Made by a program: the position numbers and the translations under genes. A stretch of DNA of 14,244 nucleotides, from NCBI GenBank assembly GCA_036568605.1, contig DATCSE010000046.1, forward strand, positions 1-14,244, written 5' to 3'. This document shows positions 1 to 7,250 of this stretch, piece after piece. This DNA comes from DATCSE01 sp036568605 (GTDB lineage Bacteria; Pseudomonadota; Gammaproteobacteria; Burkholderiales; Burkholderiaceae_C). The first letter of the stretch is position 1. Each line of letters opens with the position of its first letter. The notes beneath the pieces were generated by a model. It did not search any database and was not told the DNA's origin. It was given only the letters and a program-made list of their open reading frames with translations.

Positions 1-46
1 CGCCGGCGCCGCGCAACAACGCATCGCGGCGTCGCATCGTCCCCAT
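1..46 (-). CDS. Start of a further operon gene with a Tat-like signal (truncated by the window edge)
   Basis: After the GH144 gene stops (TGA, 52-54), an ATG at 44-46 opens a frame that stays open to the window edge. A second in-frame ATG lies at 35-37. The visible residues are MGTMRRRDALLRGAG. From the second Met, the arginine run followed by a hydrophobic stretch resembles the start of a twin-arginine export signal (RRxxLL). The 5-nt gap to the upstream stop fits a gene of the same operon. Only 15 codons are visible, so the function cannot be read. A further secreted glycoside hydrolase would fit the context, but that is a guess. No convincing Shine-Dalgarno decides between the two ATGs. 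Confidence 0.5.
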   Translation of the reverse strand, partial: MGTMRRRDALLRGAG

Positions 47-51
47 CGCGC

Positions 52-1551
52 TCAGGCCGGCGACGCGAGCCATCCGCCGCTGAAGCCGGCGCGCTGCAGC
101 CCGCGGCGCAGCGGCACGCAGGCACGCATGTCCTCCCAGACCAGCTCGTTGCGGTAATTGGCGATCATCGCGACGATGGGGCCCTGGTCGATGCCCAGGT
201 AGTCCTTCGCGATCCAGCCGAAGGCCGGGTCGACGCGGCCGTCGGACAGCGCAACGTTGGTCGCGGTGAAGCTGCGGTTGAACGAGTCGAGGAAACCGTA
301 CTTCGCGTAGATGTACGCGCCATAGCGCAGGTGCATCTCCTGCACCGCCGGGATCACGATCTCGGGCGCGAACGGCAGCGACGCGGCGGCTGCGGTCGGC
401 GCGATCGTGCCGTCGTCCACCGTGTGGTTGCGTCCGACGCCGCGCGCCGAGTAGTCGAGGAATGCGCGCGTGCGGCCGTTGCGATCGGGCAGCCGCACCG
501 TGCCAGGACCGTCGCAGGCCGTGAAGCCCCAGACGTTCGCGCCGTATTCGTGCCAGCCGTTCGGGTTCGCGATCGCGAAGGCGCGCTGCGCGTAGACGGC
601 GCGGCGCGTGTTCTCGAAGTAGTCGATGCCGCGCTCGCGCATCGACGCATCCTGGATGCCGCGGAAGTCGATCCAGGTGTGCGAGTACTGGTGCCCGAAC
701 AGCGGCGCGAAGCTCAGGTGCTCGTAGCCCATGAAGCGGCCCCAGGCGCCGCGGTAGCTCTCGCTCCACGAGCTCCACGCGCTCTCGGCGACGGGGTGCG
801 TGGGCGAGCCCAGCGCCAGCAGCACGACCAGCATCGCCTCGTTGTAGCCGTTCCAGTCGTGCGCGATGAAGCTGCGCTCGGGGAGCCAGCCCATGCTGAT
901 CAGCGACCCGCGCACCTGCGCCCACGGCCAGTCGATGCGCCAGTAGATCTTGTCGACCGCATCGCGGATCTCCACCTCGTCGGGGTCGGGTGAATTGAAG
1001 TAGGTCTGCGCGTGCAGCATGCCGGCCACCAGCAAGGCAGTGTCCACCGTCGAGAGCTCGCTGCGGCCGGCGCGCGTGCCGGTCTTCATGTCGAGGAAGT
1101 GATAGAAGAAGCCCTTGTACCCGCTCATGCCGCGCGTCTGCGCGCCCTGCGGCGCATCGCGGAAGAAGCGCACCGTCGTCAGCGTGCGCTCGCGGGCCTG
1201 TGCGCGCGTGATGAAGCCGCGGTCGACGCCGATCACGTACGAGGTCAGCGCGAAGCCGATGGCCGCGATGCTGGCCGGGGCCGGCGTCGGGTAACGGTCC
1301 GGCACCATGCCGTTGAAGCGGTTGCCGGTGGACCAGAAGAAGTCGAAGGTGCGCCGCTCGATGTCGTCGAACAACGGCGGCAAGGCCGGCCGCGACGACT
1401 CCAGCGGCGGCGGCGCGACCGGTGCAGCCGCAGCCGAAGCCGCGTCGGCCAGCGACGTGTCGTTGACGGGGTTGCTGCCGCAGCCGGTCATGTTGGCGAA
1501 CAAAGCAGCGCTGCCCCACCCCAGGAGGCTGCGTCTGGTGAGATTCGACAT
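52..1551 (-). CDS. GH144 / glycoamylase-like glucanase, predicted Tat-exported lipoprotein
   Basis: The 499-residue protein belongs by appearance to the 'glucoamylase family' (Pfam Glycoamylase, CAZy GH144). Founding GH144 members are endo-beta-1,2-glucanases, and related ones release sophorose. The automatic name 'glucoamylase' is probably misleading. The N-terminus has a twin-arginine motif (TRRSLL, residues 5-10), a hydrophobic stretch and a lipobox MTGC with Cys24 as the lipidation site. An Ala/Pro-rich tether follows to about residue 58. Family-like blocks in the (alpha/alpha)6-type domain are RSELSTVDTALL (163-174), GYNEAM (235-240), GHQYSHTWIDFRG (286-298), WGFTACDGP (341-349), DDGTIAPTAA (379-388) and LGIDQGPIVAMIANYR (452-467). 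The ATG at 1549-1551 was chosen because the Tat/lipobox signal starts there; the frame is open further upstream but that part looks non-coding. No strong ribosome site is visible. The gene lies 96 bp after the TonB receptor on the same strand. Family assignment is firm; exact linkage specificity is inferred. Confidence 0.85.
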   Translation of the reverse strand: MSNLTRRSLLGWGSAALFANMTGCGSNPVNDTSLADAASAAAAPVAPPPLESSRPALPPLFDDIERRTFDFFWSTGNRFNGMVPDRYPTPAPASIAAIGFALTSYVIGVDRGFITRAQARERTLTTVRFFRDAPQGAQTRGMSGYKGFFYHFLDMKTGTRAGRSELSTVDTALLVAGMLHAQTYFNSPDPDEVEIRDAVDKIYWRIDWPWAQVRGSLISMGWLPERSFIAHDWNGYNEAMLVVLLALGSPTHPVAESAWSSWSESYRGAWGRFMGYEHLSFAPLFGHQYSHTWIDFRGIQDASMRERGIDYFENTRRAVYAQRAFAIANPNGWHEYGANVWGFTACDGPGTVRLPDRNGRTRAFLDYSARGVGRNHTVDDGTIAPTAAAASLPFAPEIVIPAVQEMHLRYGAYIYAKYGFLDSFNRSFTATNVALSDGRVDPAFGWIAKDYLGIDQGPIVAMIANYRNELVWEDMRACVPLRRGLQRAGFSGGWLASPA

Positions 1552-1578
1552 GGGTGGCGGATTCTTGTCCGAGCCGGC

Positions 1579-1606
1579 GCGCTGCGGGAACAAAACCCAA
1601 CAGCGC
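1579..1606 (-). other. Intercistronic stem-loop between receptor and glucanase genes
   Basis: Arms GCGCTG (1579-1584) and CAGCGC (1601-1606) pair, then GGG (1586-1588) pairs with CCC (1596-1598) around a 7-nt loop. An outer 8-bp inverted repeat, CCGAGCCG (1569-1576) with CGGCTCGG (1632-1639), could enclose it. There is no U-tract, so it is not a classical terminator. In the 96-bp gap it could stabilise mRNA ends or tune expression of the two genes. This is a by-eye fold with no energy calculated. Confidence 0.3.
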
Positions 1607-1647
1607 ACGCAGCATCCGGTTGCATTGGAAGCGGCTCGGTACAAAAC

Positions 1648-4626
1648 TCAGAAGAGATAGCGCAGCGACAGCTTGAACGTGCGCATCGGACCGGACATCG
1701 CGGTCGGCTTGGCGAAGTTGGCGTTGTCGCCGCCCGCCGAGTTCGCCGTGCCGGGGCCGCCGGTCCCGGTATCGTACTTGCCGAAGTTTTCGGTGTTGAA
1801 CAGGTTCAGGACGTCGGCCCGCAGCGTGAACTTGCCCAGCGGCAGATCGATGTCCTTCGCGATGCCGACGTCGACCTGGCGGAACGTGCTGACGTCGCCC
1901 TTGTGCGTCACGCAGCCGAGCTTGCCGTCGGCCGTGTCGAAGCCCTGCGTGCAATCGACGATGCGGTACGGCAGCCCCGAACCCAGCGTCACCTTGCCGG
2001 AGATCTGCAGGCCCCAGGGCAGCAGGCCGTCGACCACGCCGGTGCCGACGAAACGATGGCGCTCGACCAGCACCGACGGGTGGTAGACGTCCTGACCGGG
2101 CTTGCCGTAGGTGAAGTTGAAGATGTCGTCGTCCCAGGTCTGATGCGTGGTCTTGCCGTCGGTGTAGGTGTACGTTGCGGCCACGCCCCAGCCCGACGAC
2201 TTCGAATAGGGCTTCTCGAGCTTGAAGTAGACCGAGGTGGTCTTGGTCTGCGTGATGAAGTCGCCGAGGATCAGGTTGCCGAACCCGGGCGGCCCGCCCC
2301 ACAGCGGATCGATCTGGGACTGCGTGCCCCATCCGCCGTTCGGGTCGCGGTTGCCCTCGAACCAGTTGAACTGGTTGTGGCCGCGCGCGTACATCAGGCC
2401 GAGCTCGCCGTTCCAGACGCCCAGCCCCTGGCGCAGGCCCAGGCTGAGCTGGTCGGTGTACGGCATCTTGTGGTCGTTCTTGATCATCCAGACTTCGCCG
2501 CCGGGCGTCTGGTTGTTGCGCAGCTCGTCGATCGCGTGGTTGGCGATCGTGCGGTCGTAGGCACGGCCCAGCCCGCCGAACACGACGGTGTTGCGGTCGC
2601 CGGTGATGTCGTACGAGAAGCCGATGCGCGGCTGGATCGCGCCCTTGTAGGCGCGGCGGCTCGATCCCGTGCTGATGTAGTCGTTGATGTTGATGCCACC
2701 CTTGGCCAGCGACTGTGCGTAGGTCTGGCCGGGCGCCGCGCCGGCGCGCGTGTCGAGCTGGCCGAACGCGGCCACGCGATCGGCCGGGGTCACGTAGTCG
2801 TCGTTCAGCATGTTGGTTTCGTAGTCCCACCGAACGCCGAGGTTCAGCTCGAGCTGCTTCGTGACCGCCCAATCGTCCTGGAGGTAGAGGCCGAACTGCT
2901 TGTCCTTGTACTGCAGCGAGATCGGCGTCTGCGCGCGCAGGATGTGGCAGGACGCGGTGTCATTGGCCGTATCGGTCGGCGCGGGCGCCGCGCTGGTGCA
3001 GTTGCCGGTGGCCGCGTCGTAGTACGGCACGCCGGTCTGCGTGTTGACCACGGTTTCGACGACATCGACCGAACGCGGCGTGCCGGACAGGTCGAAGCGT
3101 ATGTCCTTCAGCTTCGCGCCGGTCTTGATCGTGTGCCCGGCCCAGCCGGTGTAGGTGAAGTCGTCCTGGAACAGCAGGCCGCGCTGGCGGCGGTCCTGCG
3201 CATCCGGCGAGCCGCCGGTGAAGATCAGGTCCGTGCTGCCGTTGAGCACGCCGCTGGCGCCAACCTTGTACTTGATGTAGGGACCGCTCGCGAATGCATG
3301 CGGGTTCCAGCGTGCGTCCTCGTAGCCGATGTTGGCCTCGTTCAGGAACGATGCGCCGGTCCATTCGTGCTTCAGGTTCAGGCGGTTCTCCTTGCTGGCG
3401 CGGTCCTTGACGTTGTCGGCCGAGCTGAAGTTCACGTCCTCCGGATAGCCGGGGTCGTGCTCGTCGCGCAGCCGCGCCGTGAGTTCGAGGCGATGGTCCG
3501 GGTTGATCTGCAGATCGACCTTGCCGAAGAACAGCTTCTCCTTGAACTTGTTGTGGAACGAGCCCTGCAGGCCGAGCAGGCTGGGGAAGATCCCGGCACT
3601 CGTGTTGACGCCGACGAGCTTGGTCGAGTTGATGGACACCAGTCGCGGGTTGTCCAGGTCCTTCTCGTCGTAGGCGACGAAGAAGTGCGCGACGTCCGGC
3701 TGGATCGGGCCGCCAAGCGCGAAGCCGTACTGGTACTGCGAGCCGCTGACGCGGTCGATTCCCTTGTCCTCCTTGGCGGTCTTCTCGAACGGAGTCGCCG
3801 CGGTCCAGTTCGTGCCGGTGCGGTCGAAGTAGATCTCGCCGTGCAGCTCGTTCGTGCCCGACTTCGTGATCGCGGTGATCGCGGTGCTGCTGACCTGGTC
3901 GAACTCGGCCTTGTAGTTCGAGCTGAGCACCTTGTACTCGGCGATCGCAGACTGCGGGAAGTTGTTGCCCTTGGTCGAGTCGCTGCCCGACAGGCCGCCG
4001 CGCAGGATGTAGTTCTTCTGGCTCAGCCCGTCGATGAAGACATTGATGTTGTCGCGGTTCTGCGCGCCTCCGCGCAGCGTCACGAAGCCGGTGGTCTGGT
4101 CGGTGTCGACCCGCACGCCCGGCGCAACGTCGGCGAAGGCCAGGAAGTTGCGGCTGTTCTGCGGAAGCGCCTCGATCTGCTTGGGCGTGATGTGGGTGCC
4201 GACCTCGGAGGTCTTGCGGTCGCTCGCGCCGGCGCGGCCGGTGACGGTGACGCCGGCGAGCTCGACGGCGCCTTCCTTCACGAGCGGCAGGTCCAGGTCC
4301 ACGGTCTGGCCGACCAGCACGGTCAACGTCTCGGTGCGCGTGACGTAGCCCGGCGCGCTGATCTCGATCTTGTAGCTGCCCGGCGCCAGGCCGACCAACG
4401 TGTAGCTGCCGTCGCCGCGGCTGGTGGTGCGCGTGACCTGACCGGTCGCGGTGTTGGTCGCGGTGATGCTCGCGCCGCCTTGCGCCTTCGCGTCGGCGCT
4501 GACCGCGCCGCGCACGGTCGCGCTGCTGAGCTGCGCAGCCGCCGGCAGTGCGGTGGTGATGAGCGCGGCTGCGGCCAGCGCGCGCAAAGTGAATGTTCTG
4601 CTACGGGGGTACTGCCTCGTCGTCAT
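1648..4626 (-). CDS. TonB-dependent outer-membrane receptor with carboxypeptidase-like N-terminal domain (Oar type)
   Basis: The 992-residue outer-membrane transporter is expected to import carbohydrate fragments using TonB energy. A Sec signal peptide is probably cleaved after Ala31 (AAA before Gln32). Residues about 36-115 form a carboxypeptidase-regulatory-like beta-sandwich (GDGSYTLVGLAPGSYKIEIS, 71-90). A TonB-box-like stretch, VELAGVTVTG, lies at 121-130. The plug covers about 147-265 (RGGAQNRDNINVFIDGLSQ), and a long beta-barrel ends in the canonical terminal Phe (LSLRYLF). Two cysteine pairs (543/560 and 892/905) sit in probable extracellular loops. A loop at about 754-784 is rich in Trp, Phe and Gly, as expected for sugar binding. 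The ATG at 4626 has an excellent AAGGAGG site and overlaps the end of the lacI-family gene. Class assignment is firm. The substrate is inferred from the neighbouring GH144 and GH1 genes. Confidence 0.93.
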   Translation of the reverse strand: MTTRQYPRSRTFTLRALAAAALITTALPAAAQLSSATVRGAVSADAKAQGGASITATNTATGQVTRTTSRGDGSYTLVGLAPGSYKIEISAPGYVTRTETLTVLVGQTVDLDLPLVKEGAVELAGVTVTGRAGASDRKTSEVGTHITPKQIEALPQNSRNFLAFADVAPGVRVDTDQTTGFVTLRGGAQNRDNINVFIDGLSQKNYILRGGLSGSDSTKGNNFPQSAIAEYKVLSSNYKAEFDQVSSTAITAITKSGTNELHGEIYFDRTGTNWTAATPFEKTAKEDKGIDRVSGSQYQYGFALGGPIQPDVAHFFVAYDEKDLDNPRLVSINSTKLVGVNTSAGIFPSLLGLQGSFHNKFKEKLFFGKVDLQINPDHRLELTARLRDEHDPGYPEDVNFSSADNVKDRASKENRLNLKHEWTGASFLNEANIGYEDARWNPHAFASGPYIKYKVGASGVLNGSTDLIFTGGSPDAQDRRQRGLLFQDDFTYTGWAGHTIKTGAKLKDIRFDLSGTPRSVDVVETVVNTQTGVPYYDAATGNCTSAAPAPTDTANDTASCHILRAQTPISLQYKDKQFGLYLQDDWAVTKQLELNLGVRWDYETNMLNDDYVTPADRVAAFGQLDTRAGAAPGQTYAQSLAKGGININDYISTGSSRRAYKGAIQPRIGFSYDITGDRNTVVFGGLGRAYDRTIANHAIDELRNNQTPGGEVWMIKNDHKMPYTDQLSLGLRQGLGVWNGELGLMYARGHNQFNWFEGNRDPNGGWGTQSQIDPLWGGPPGFGNLILGDFITQTKTTSVYFKLEKPYSKSSGWGVAATYTYTDGKTTHQTWDDDIFNFTYGKPGQDVYHPSVLVERHRFVGTGVVDGLLPWGLQISGKVTLGSGLPYRIVDCTQGFDTADGKLGCVTHKGDVSTFRQVDVGIAKDIDLPLGKFTLRADVLNLFNTENFGKYDTGTGGPGTANSAGGDNANFAKPTAMSGPMRTFKLSLRYLF

Positions 4627-5653
4627 CGTGGTGGCCTCCTTGATGTTCAGCGACCGCTGTCGTCGCGGTCGACTGGCGCACGATCAGATCGGCGCGCAGC
4701 GTCTGCTGCTGCGGCGCGCTGCGGCCCGGTTCCTCGATCACCGAGGCGAGCCGTTCGAGTGCAAGGCCGCCGAGCTCGGTGATGCGGGCTCGTACCGTCG
4801 TCAGCGACGGGTTGATGTAGCGGCTCATCGGGATGTCGTCGAAGCCGCCCAGCGCGAGCGCGTCCGGCACGGCGATGCCGGCTTCGTTCAGCGCCGCGAG
4901 GCAGCCGATCGCCATCATGTCGTTGCCGGCGAACACCGCGCTCGGGCGCTGCGTCAGCGCGGCGAGCTGGTTGCCGGCGCGCCAACCCGACTCCTGCGTG
5001 AAGTCGCCCTGCAGCACGTGCTCGGTCGCACCGGGCAGCAGCTCGGCGAGCGCGGCGCGGTAGCCGAGCAGGCGTTCGTGCGCCTCGTAGTTGCTCTCGG
5101 GACCGGCGATGAACGCGATCTCGCGGTGCCCGCGCGCGACCAGGTGCCGCACCATCGCGACCGCGCCGCCGTGGTTGTCGACCGCGAACGAGGAATGCTC
5201 GTCGCCGGCCACGCGCGTGTTCATCAGCACGGTCGGCAATCCGGCCGGGACGTTGCCCCACAGGAAGTCGGCATTCGCATGCGGCGACATCACGAGCAGC
5301 CCGTCGACGCGGCCGTTCATCGCGCGCAGCGCCGCGGCGGCCTCGGCCGCATCGCCATGCGAGCTGGAAACGAGCAGATGCAGCCCGCGCGCCCGCGCTG
5401 CGAGGTCGATGCCGCGGATCAGCTCGGAGAAGTACTCGCCGTGCAGATCCGGCAGCAGTGCGCCCACCGTGTGGGTGCGGCGCGTGATCAGGCTCTGCGC
5501 GGCGCCCGACGGCACGAAGCGCAACGCCGCGGCGACACCCAGCACATGCGCGCGGGTCTGCGGCGTGACGTTGGCGCGCCCGTTCAGTGCACGCGACACG
5601 GTCGCCACCGACACGTGCGCTTGCCGCGCGACATCCCTGATCGTCACTGCCAT
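4601..5653 (-). CDS. LacI-family transcriptional repressor
   Basis: The 350-residue protein has a classical LacI helix-turn-helix (TIRDVARQAHVSVATVSRAL, residues 4-23) and a hinge region at about 48-60. A periplasmic-binding-protein-like sensor domain runs from about 62 to 328, with family landmarks VDGLLVMSPH (116-125), FAGNDMMAIG (241-250) and GGFDDIPMSRYINPSLTTVR (269-288). It probably represses the operon it sits in until a glucan-derived sugar binds. The hinge-helix consensus is degenerate (SGAAQSL where NxxAR-L is usual). The last 15 residues (QGGHHDDDEAVPP end) look unlike a conserved domain, because the DNA there also encodes the ribosome site and first codons of the TonB receptor (26-bp overlap). 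The ATG at 5651-5653 is preceded by GGAGA at 5665-5669. The gene starts 98 bp after the GH1 stop. Confidence 0.94.
   Translation of the reverse strand: MAVTIRDVARQAHVSVATVSRALNGRANVTPQTRAHVLGVAAALRFVPSGAAQSLITRRTHTVGALLPDLHGEYFSELIRGIDLAARARGLHLLVSSSHGDAAEAAAALRAMNGRVDGLLVMSPHANADFLWGNVPAGLPTVLMNTRVAGDEHSSFAVDNHGGAVAMVRHLVARGHREIAFIAGPESNYEAHERLLGYRAALAELLPGATEHVLQGDFTQESGWRAGNQLAALTQRPSAVFAGNDMMAIGCLAALNEAGIAVPDALALGGFDDIPMSRYINPSLTTVRARITELGGLALERLASVIEEPGRSAPQQQTLRADLIVRQSTATTAVAEHQGGHHDDDEAVPP
4635..4641 (-). promoter_or_regulatory. Shine-Dalgarno of the TonB receptor, embedded in the lacI coding sequence
   Basis: AAGGAGG on the minus strand lies 8 nt before the receptor ATG (4624-4626) and inside the last codons of the lacI-family gene, which stops at 4601-4603. 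It is the strongest ribosome site seen in the sugar operon. The arrangement allows translational coupling while letting the receptor be translated at a higher rate than its repressor. Confidence 0.8.
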
Positions 5654-5715
5654 GACCCGCGTTGTCTCCGGTTGCGGCGCGACTGTTCGTGCGCTCGCTT
5701 TGTGTCGTCGTCACG

Positions 5716-5732
5716 GGCCCGCGACGCGGGCC
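5716..5732 (-). other. Intercistronic GC hairpin between GH1 and lacI genes
   Basis: GGCCCGC (5716-5722) and GCGGGCC (5726-5732) form a perfect 7-bp stem with a 3-nt loop in the 98-bp gap. In the direction of transcription the run of T lies before the stem, not after it, so it does not fit a Rho-independent terminator. It could protect the upstream GH1 message or lower read-through into lacI. Fold judged by eye only. Confidence 0.35.
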
Positions 5733-5751
5733 GCGGAAAAACCGTTCGTCG

Positions 5752-7122
5752 TCAGCCAGTCGCGGCGATGTCCTCGTCGAGCACCGCGCCGTTCGTCTCG
5801 ATCACGTTCGAATAGAACTTCGCACTGTCCTTGGGCGTGCGCGCTAGCGTCTCGAAATTGACGTGCACGAGGCCGAAGCGCTTCGAGAACCCGTGCGACC
5901 ACTCGAGGTTGTCGAGCAGCGACCAGGCGAAGTAGCCACGCAGGTCCACGCCTTGGGCGCGTGCGTCGCGGATCGCCTTCAGGTGCGAGCGCAGATAGGC
6001 GGCGCGCAGCGGATCCGCATGACCCGTCGCGCCGTGCAGCGCCGGCGGGTCGTAGAACGCCGCGCCGTTCTCGGTCACGTACTGCGGGATGTTGCCGTAG
6101 CGCTGCTTGACCCAGACCAGCGTATCGGTCAACCCGGGCGGGTAGACCTCCCAGTTGGTCTCGGTGTGGGTCGCCTGTGTCTGCCGCACCGGCGAGGCCC
6201 GCACCGGCCACTGCGCCGGGTCGTGGCGCACGACGTTGCGCGTGTAGTAGTTGATGCCGAGGAAGTCGAACGGCTCGCGGATCAGCGCGTGGTCCTCGGC
6301 CGGCCACTCGGGCCAGGCTGCGCCGAAGATCTCGCGCAACTCGTCCGGGTACTGGCCGAGGAACACCGGGTCCAGGTACTGGCGGTTCATGTAGGCCTCG
6401 GCGCGGCGCGTCGCGGCCAGGTCTTCGGGCGACTGCGAGGCCGGGTACTTCGGCTCGAGGTTGACGACCAGCCCGACCTGGTGCTTGCCGATCGCGCGGT
6501 ACGCCTGTACCGCCTTCGCATGCGAGCGCAGCAGCTGGTGCGACGCGATCGGCGCCTCGTAGCGGTTCCGGTGGCCCGGCGCCAGCACGCCGTGCAGGTA
6601 ACCGCCGTCGGTCACGACCCACGGCTCGTTCAGCGTCGCCCACAGCTTGATGCGGTCATCGAGCCGGCGGTACATCAGGCTCGCGTAGTCGGCGAACCAG
6701 TCGGCCACGTCGGGGTTCAGCCAGCCGCCGCGGTCGTCTAGCGCGGCCGGCAGGTCCCAGTGGTAGAGCGTGGCCATCGGTGCGATGCCGTTCTCGAGCA
6801 GCGTGTCGACCAGCCGCTCGTAGAAGCCGAGTCCGCCCTCGTTGATGCGGCCGCGGCCTTCGGGCAGCACACGCGCCCAGGCGATGCTGAAGCGATAGGC
6901 CTTCAACCCGAGGGCGCGCATCAGCTTCACGTCGTCCTCCATGCGCCGGTAGTGGTCGCAGGCGACGTCGCCGGTGTCCCCGTCCCTCACGAGGTTGGGC
7001 GTGTGCACGAAGCGATGCCAGATGCTGGGGCCGGCGCCGTCGGCCAGCGGTGAGCCTTCGATCTGGTACGCCGAGGTCGCGGCACCCCAGAGGAAATCAG
7101 CCGGGAACGCAGAGGTGGGCAC
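5752..7122 (-). CDS. GH1 family beta-glucosidase, cytoplasmic
   Basis: This 456-residue, full-length glycoside hydrolase family 1 enzyme is a retaining (beta/alpha)8 barrel that hydrolyses beta-linked gluco-oligosaccharides such as disaccharides. The N-terminal GH1 signature FLWGAATSAYQIEG (10-23) is present. The acid/base glutamate is E166 in TLNEPW and the nucleophile is E351 in YVTENG. The sugar-binding motif WSLLDNLEW (400-408) and HWDLP (121-125) are intact. There is no signal peptide, so it should act in the cytoplasm on imported sugars. The start is GTG at 7120-7122. The protein begins with the usual GH1 lead (FPADFLWG), and the nearby ATG at 7131-7133 is out of frame. It is the first gene of the leftward sugar operon and has a LacI-type operator 25 bp upstream. 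Linkage preference cannot be read from sequence. Confidence 0.96.
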   Translation of the reverse strand: MPTSAFPADFLWGAATSAYQIEGSPLADGAGPSIWHRFVHTPNLVRDGDTGDVACDHYRRMEDDVKLMRALGLKAYRFSIAWARVLPEGRGRINEGGLGFYERLVDTLLENGIAPMATLYHWDLPAALDDRGGWLNPDVADWFADYASLMYRRLDDRIKLWATLNEPWVVTDGGYLHGVLAPGHRNRYEAPIASHQLLRSHAKAVQAYRAIGKHQVGLVVNLEPKYPASQSPEDLAATRRAEAYMNRQYLDPVFLGQYPDELREIFGAAWPEWPAEDHALIREPFDFLGINYYTRNVVRHDPAQWPVRASPVRQTQATHTETNWEVYPPGLTDTLVWVKQRYGNIPQYVTENGAAFYDPPALHGATGHADPLRAAYLRSHLKAIRDARAQGVDLRGYFAWSLLDNLEWSHGFSKRFGLVHVNFETLARTPKDSAKFYSNVIETNGAVLDEDIAATG

Positions 7123-7147
7123 GGGCAGTCCATCGCGTGGGGAACGA

Positions 7148-7161
7148 TGTAAACGCTACCA
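7148..7161. promoter_or_regulatory. LacI-family operator in front of the GH1 gene
   Basis: TGTAAACGCTACCA (plus strand) is an imperfect 14-bp palindrome around a central CG. It fits the general LacI/GalR-family pattern TGnnAnCGnTnnCA at every fixed position. It lies 25 bp upstream of the GH1 start, where a bound repressor would block transcription of the whole operon, including its own gene. No second clear copy was seen before lacI, the receptor or the GH144 gene. The match is seen directly; binding by this operon's LacI protein is inferred. Confidence 0.6.
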
Positions 7162-7193
7162 CGGCACGTGTTGCCGCCCGCATGCGGGAAAGC

Positions 7194-7215
7194 GCGGGAT
7201 GTTGTTGCGGGATGT
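7194..7215. repeat. Two 9-bp direct repeats, 13-bp period
   Basis: GCGGGATGT occurs at 7194-7202 and again at 7207-7215, between the htpX hairpin and the LacI operator. A weaker partial copy (TGCGGGAAA) starts at 7184. Spacing is 13 bp, not an integral helical turn. It could be an activator site for the sugar operon or chance in GC-rich DNA. Confidence 0.35.
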
Positions 7216-7219
7216 GTGT

Positions 7220-7250
7220 CGCGTCCTCTCCGCGAACGGGAGAGGACGCG
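7220..7250 (-). terminator. Strong hairpin after htpX (terminator-like, no U-tract)
   Basis: A perfect 12-bp stem, CGCGTCCTCTCC (7220-7231) with GGAGAGGACGCG (7239-7250), has a 7-nt loop and starts 15 nt after the htpX stop codon. Neither strand has a T-run after the stem, so it lacks the classical Rho-independent signature. It may still end or protect the def-fmt-htpX transcript and insulate the sugar operon promoter. Confidence 0.45.

Noticed and set aside
1552..1644. Upstream extension of the GH144 protein by 31 residues
   Set aside because: The extension starts at a TTG and places a Cys-rich, non-conserved stretch before a complete Tat/lipobox signal.
1012..4782. Very long plus-strand open frame (1256 codons) opposite the TonB receptor
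   Set aside because: It mirrors the GC-biased third positions of the real gene on the other strand. Its translation is an Arg/Ala/Val/Asp/Leu-rich string with no domain, while the minus strand encodes an intact receptor with signal peptide and terminal Phe.
4451..5815. 454-codon plus-strand open frame opposite lacI
   Set aside because: It overlaps an intact LacI-family gene on the other strand and shows no recognisable motif or ribosome site.
7177..7188. CCCGCATGCGGG palindrome near the GH1 gene considered as an operator
   Set aside because: Simple GC-rich self-complementary sequence of this size is common in such DNA, and the nearby TGTAAACGCTACCA is a much better LacI-type site.
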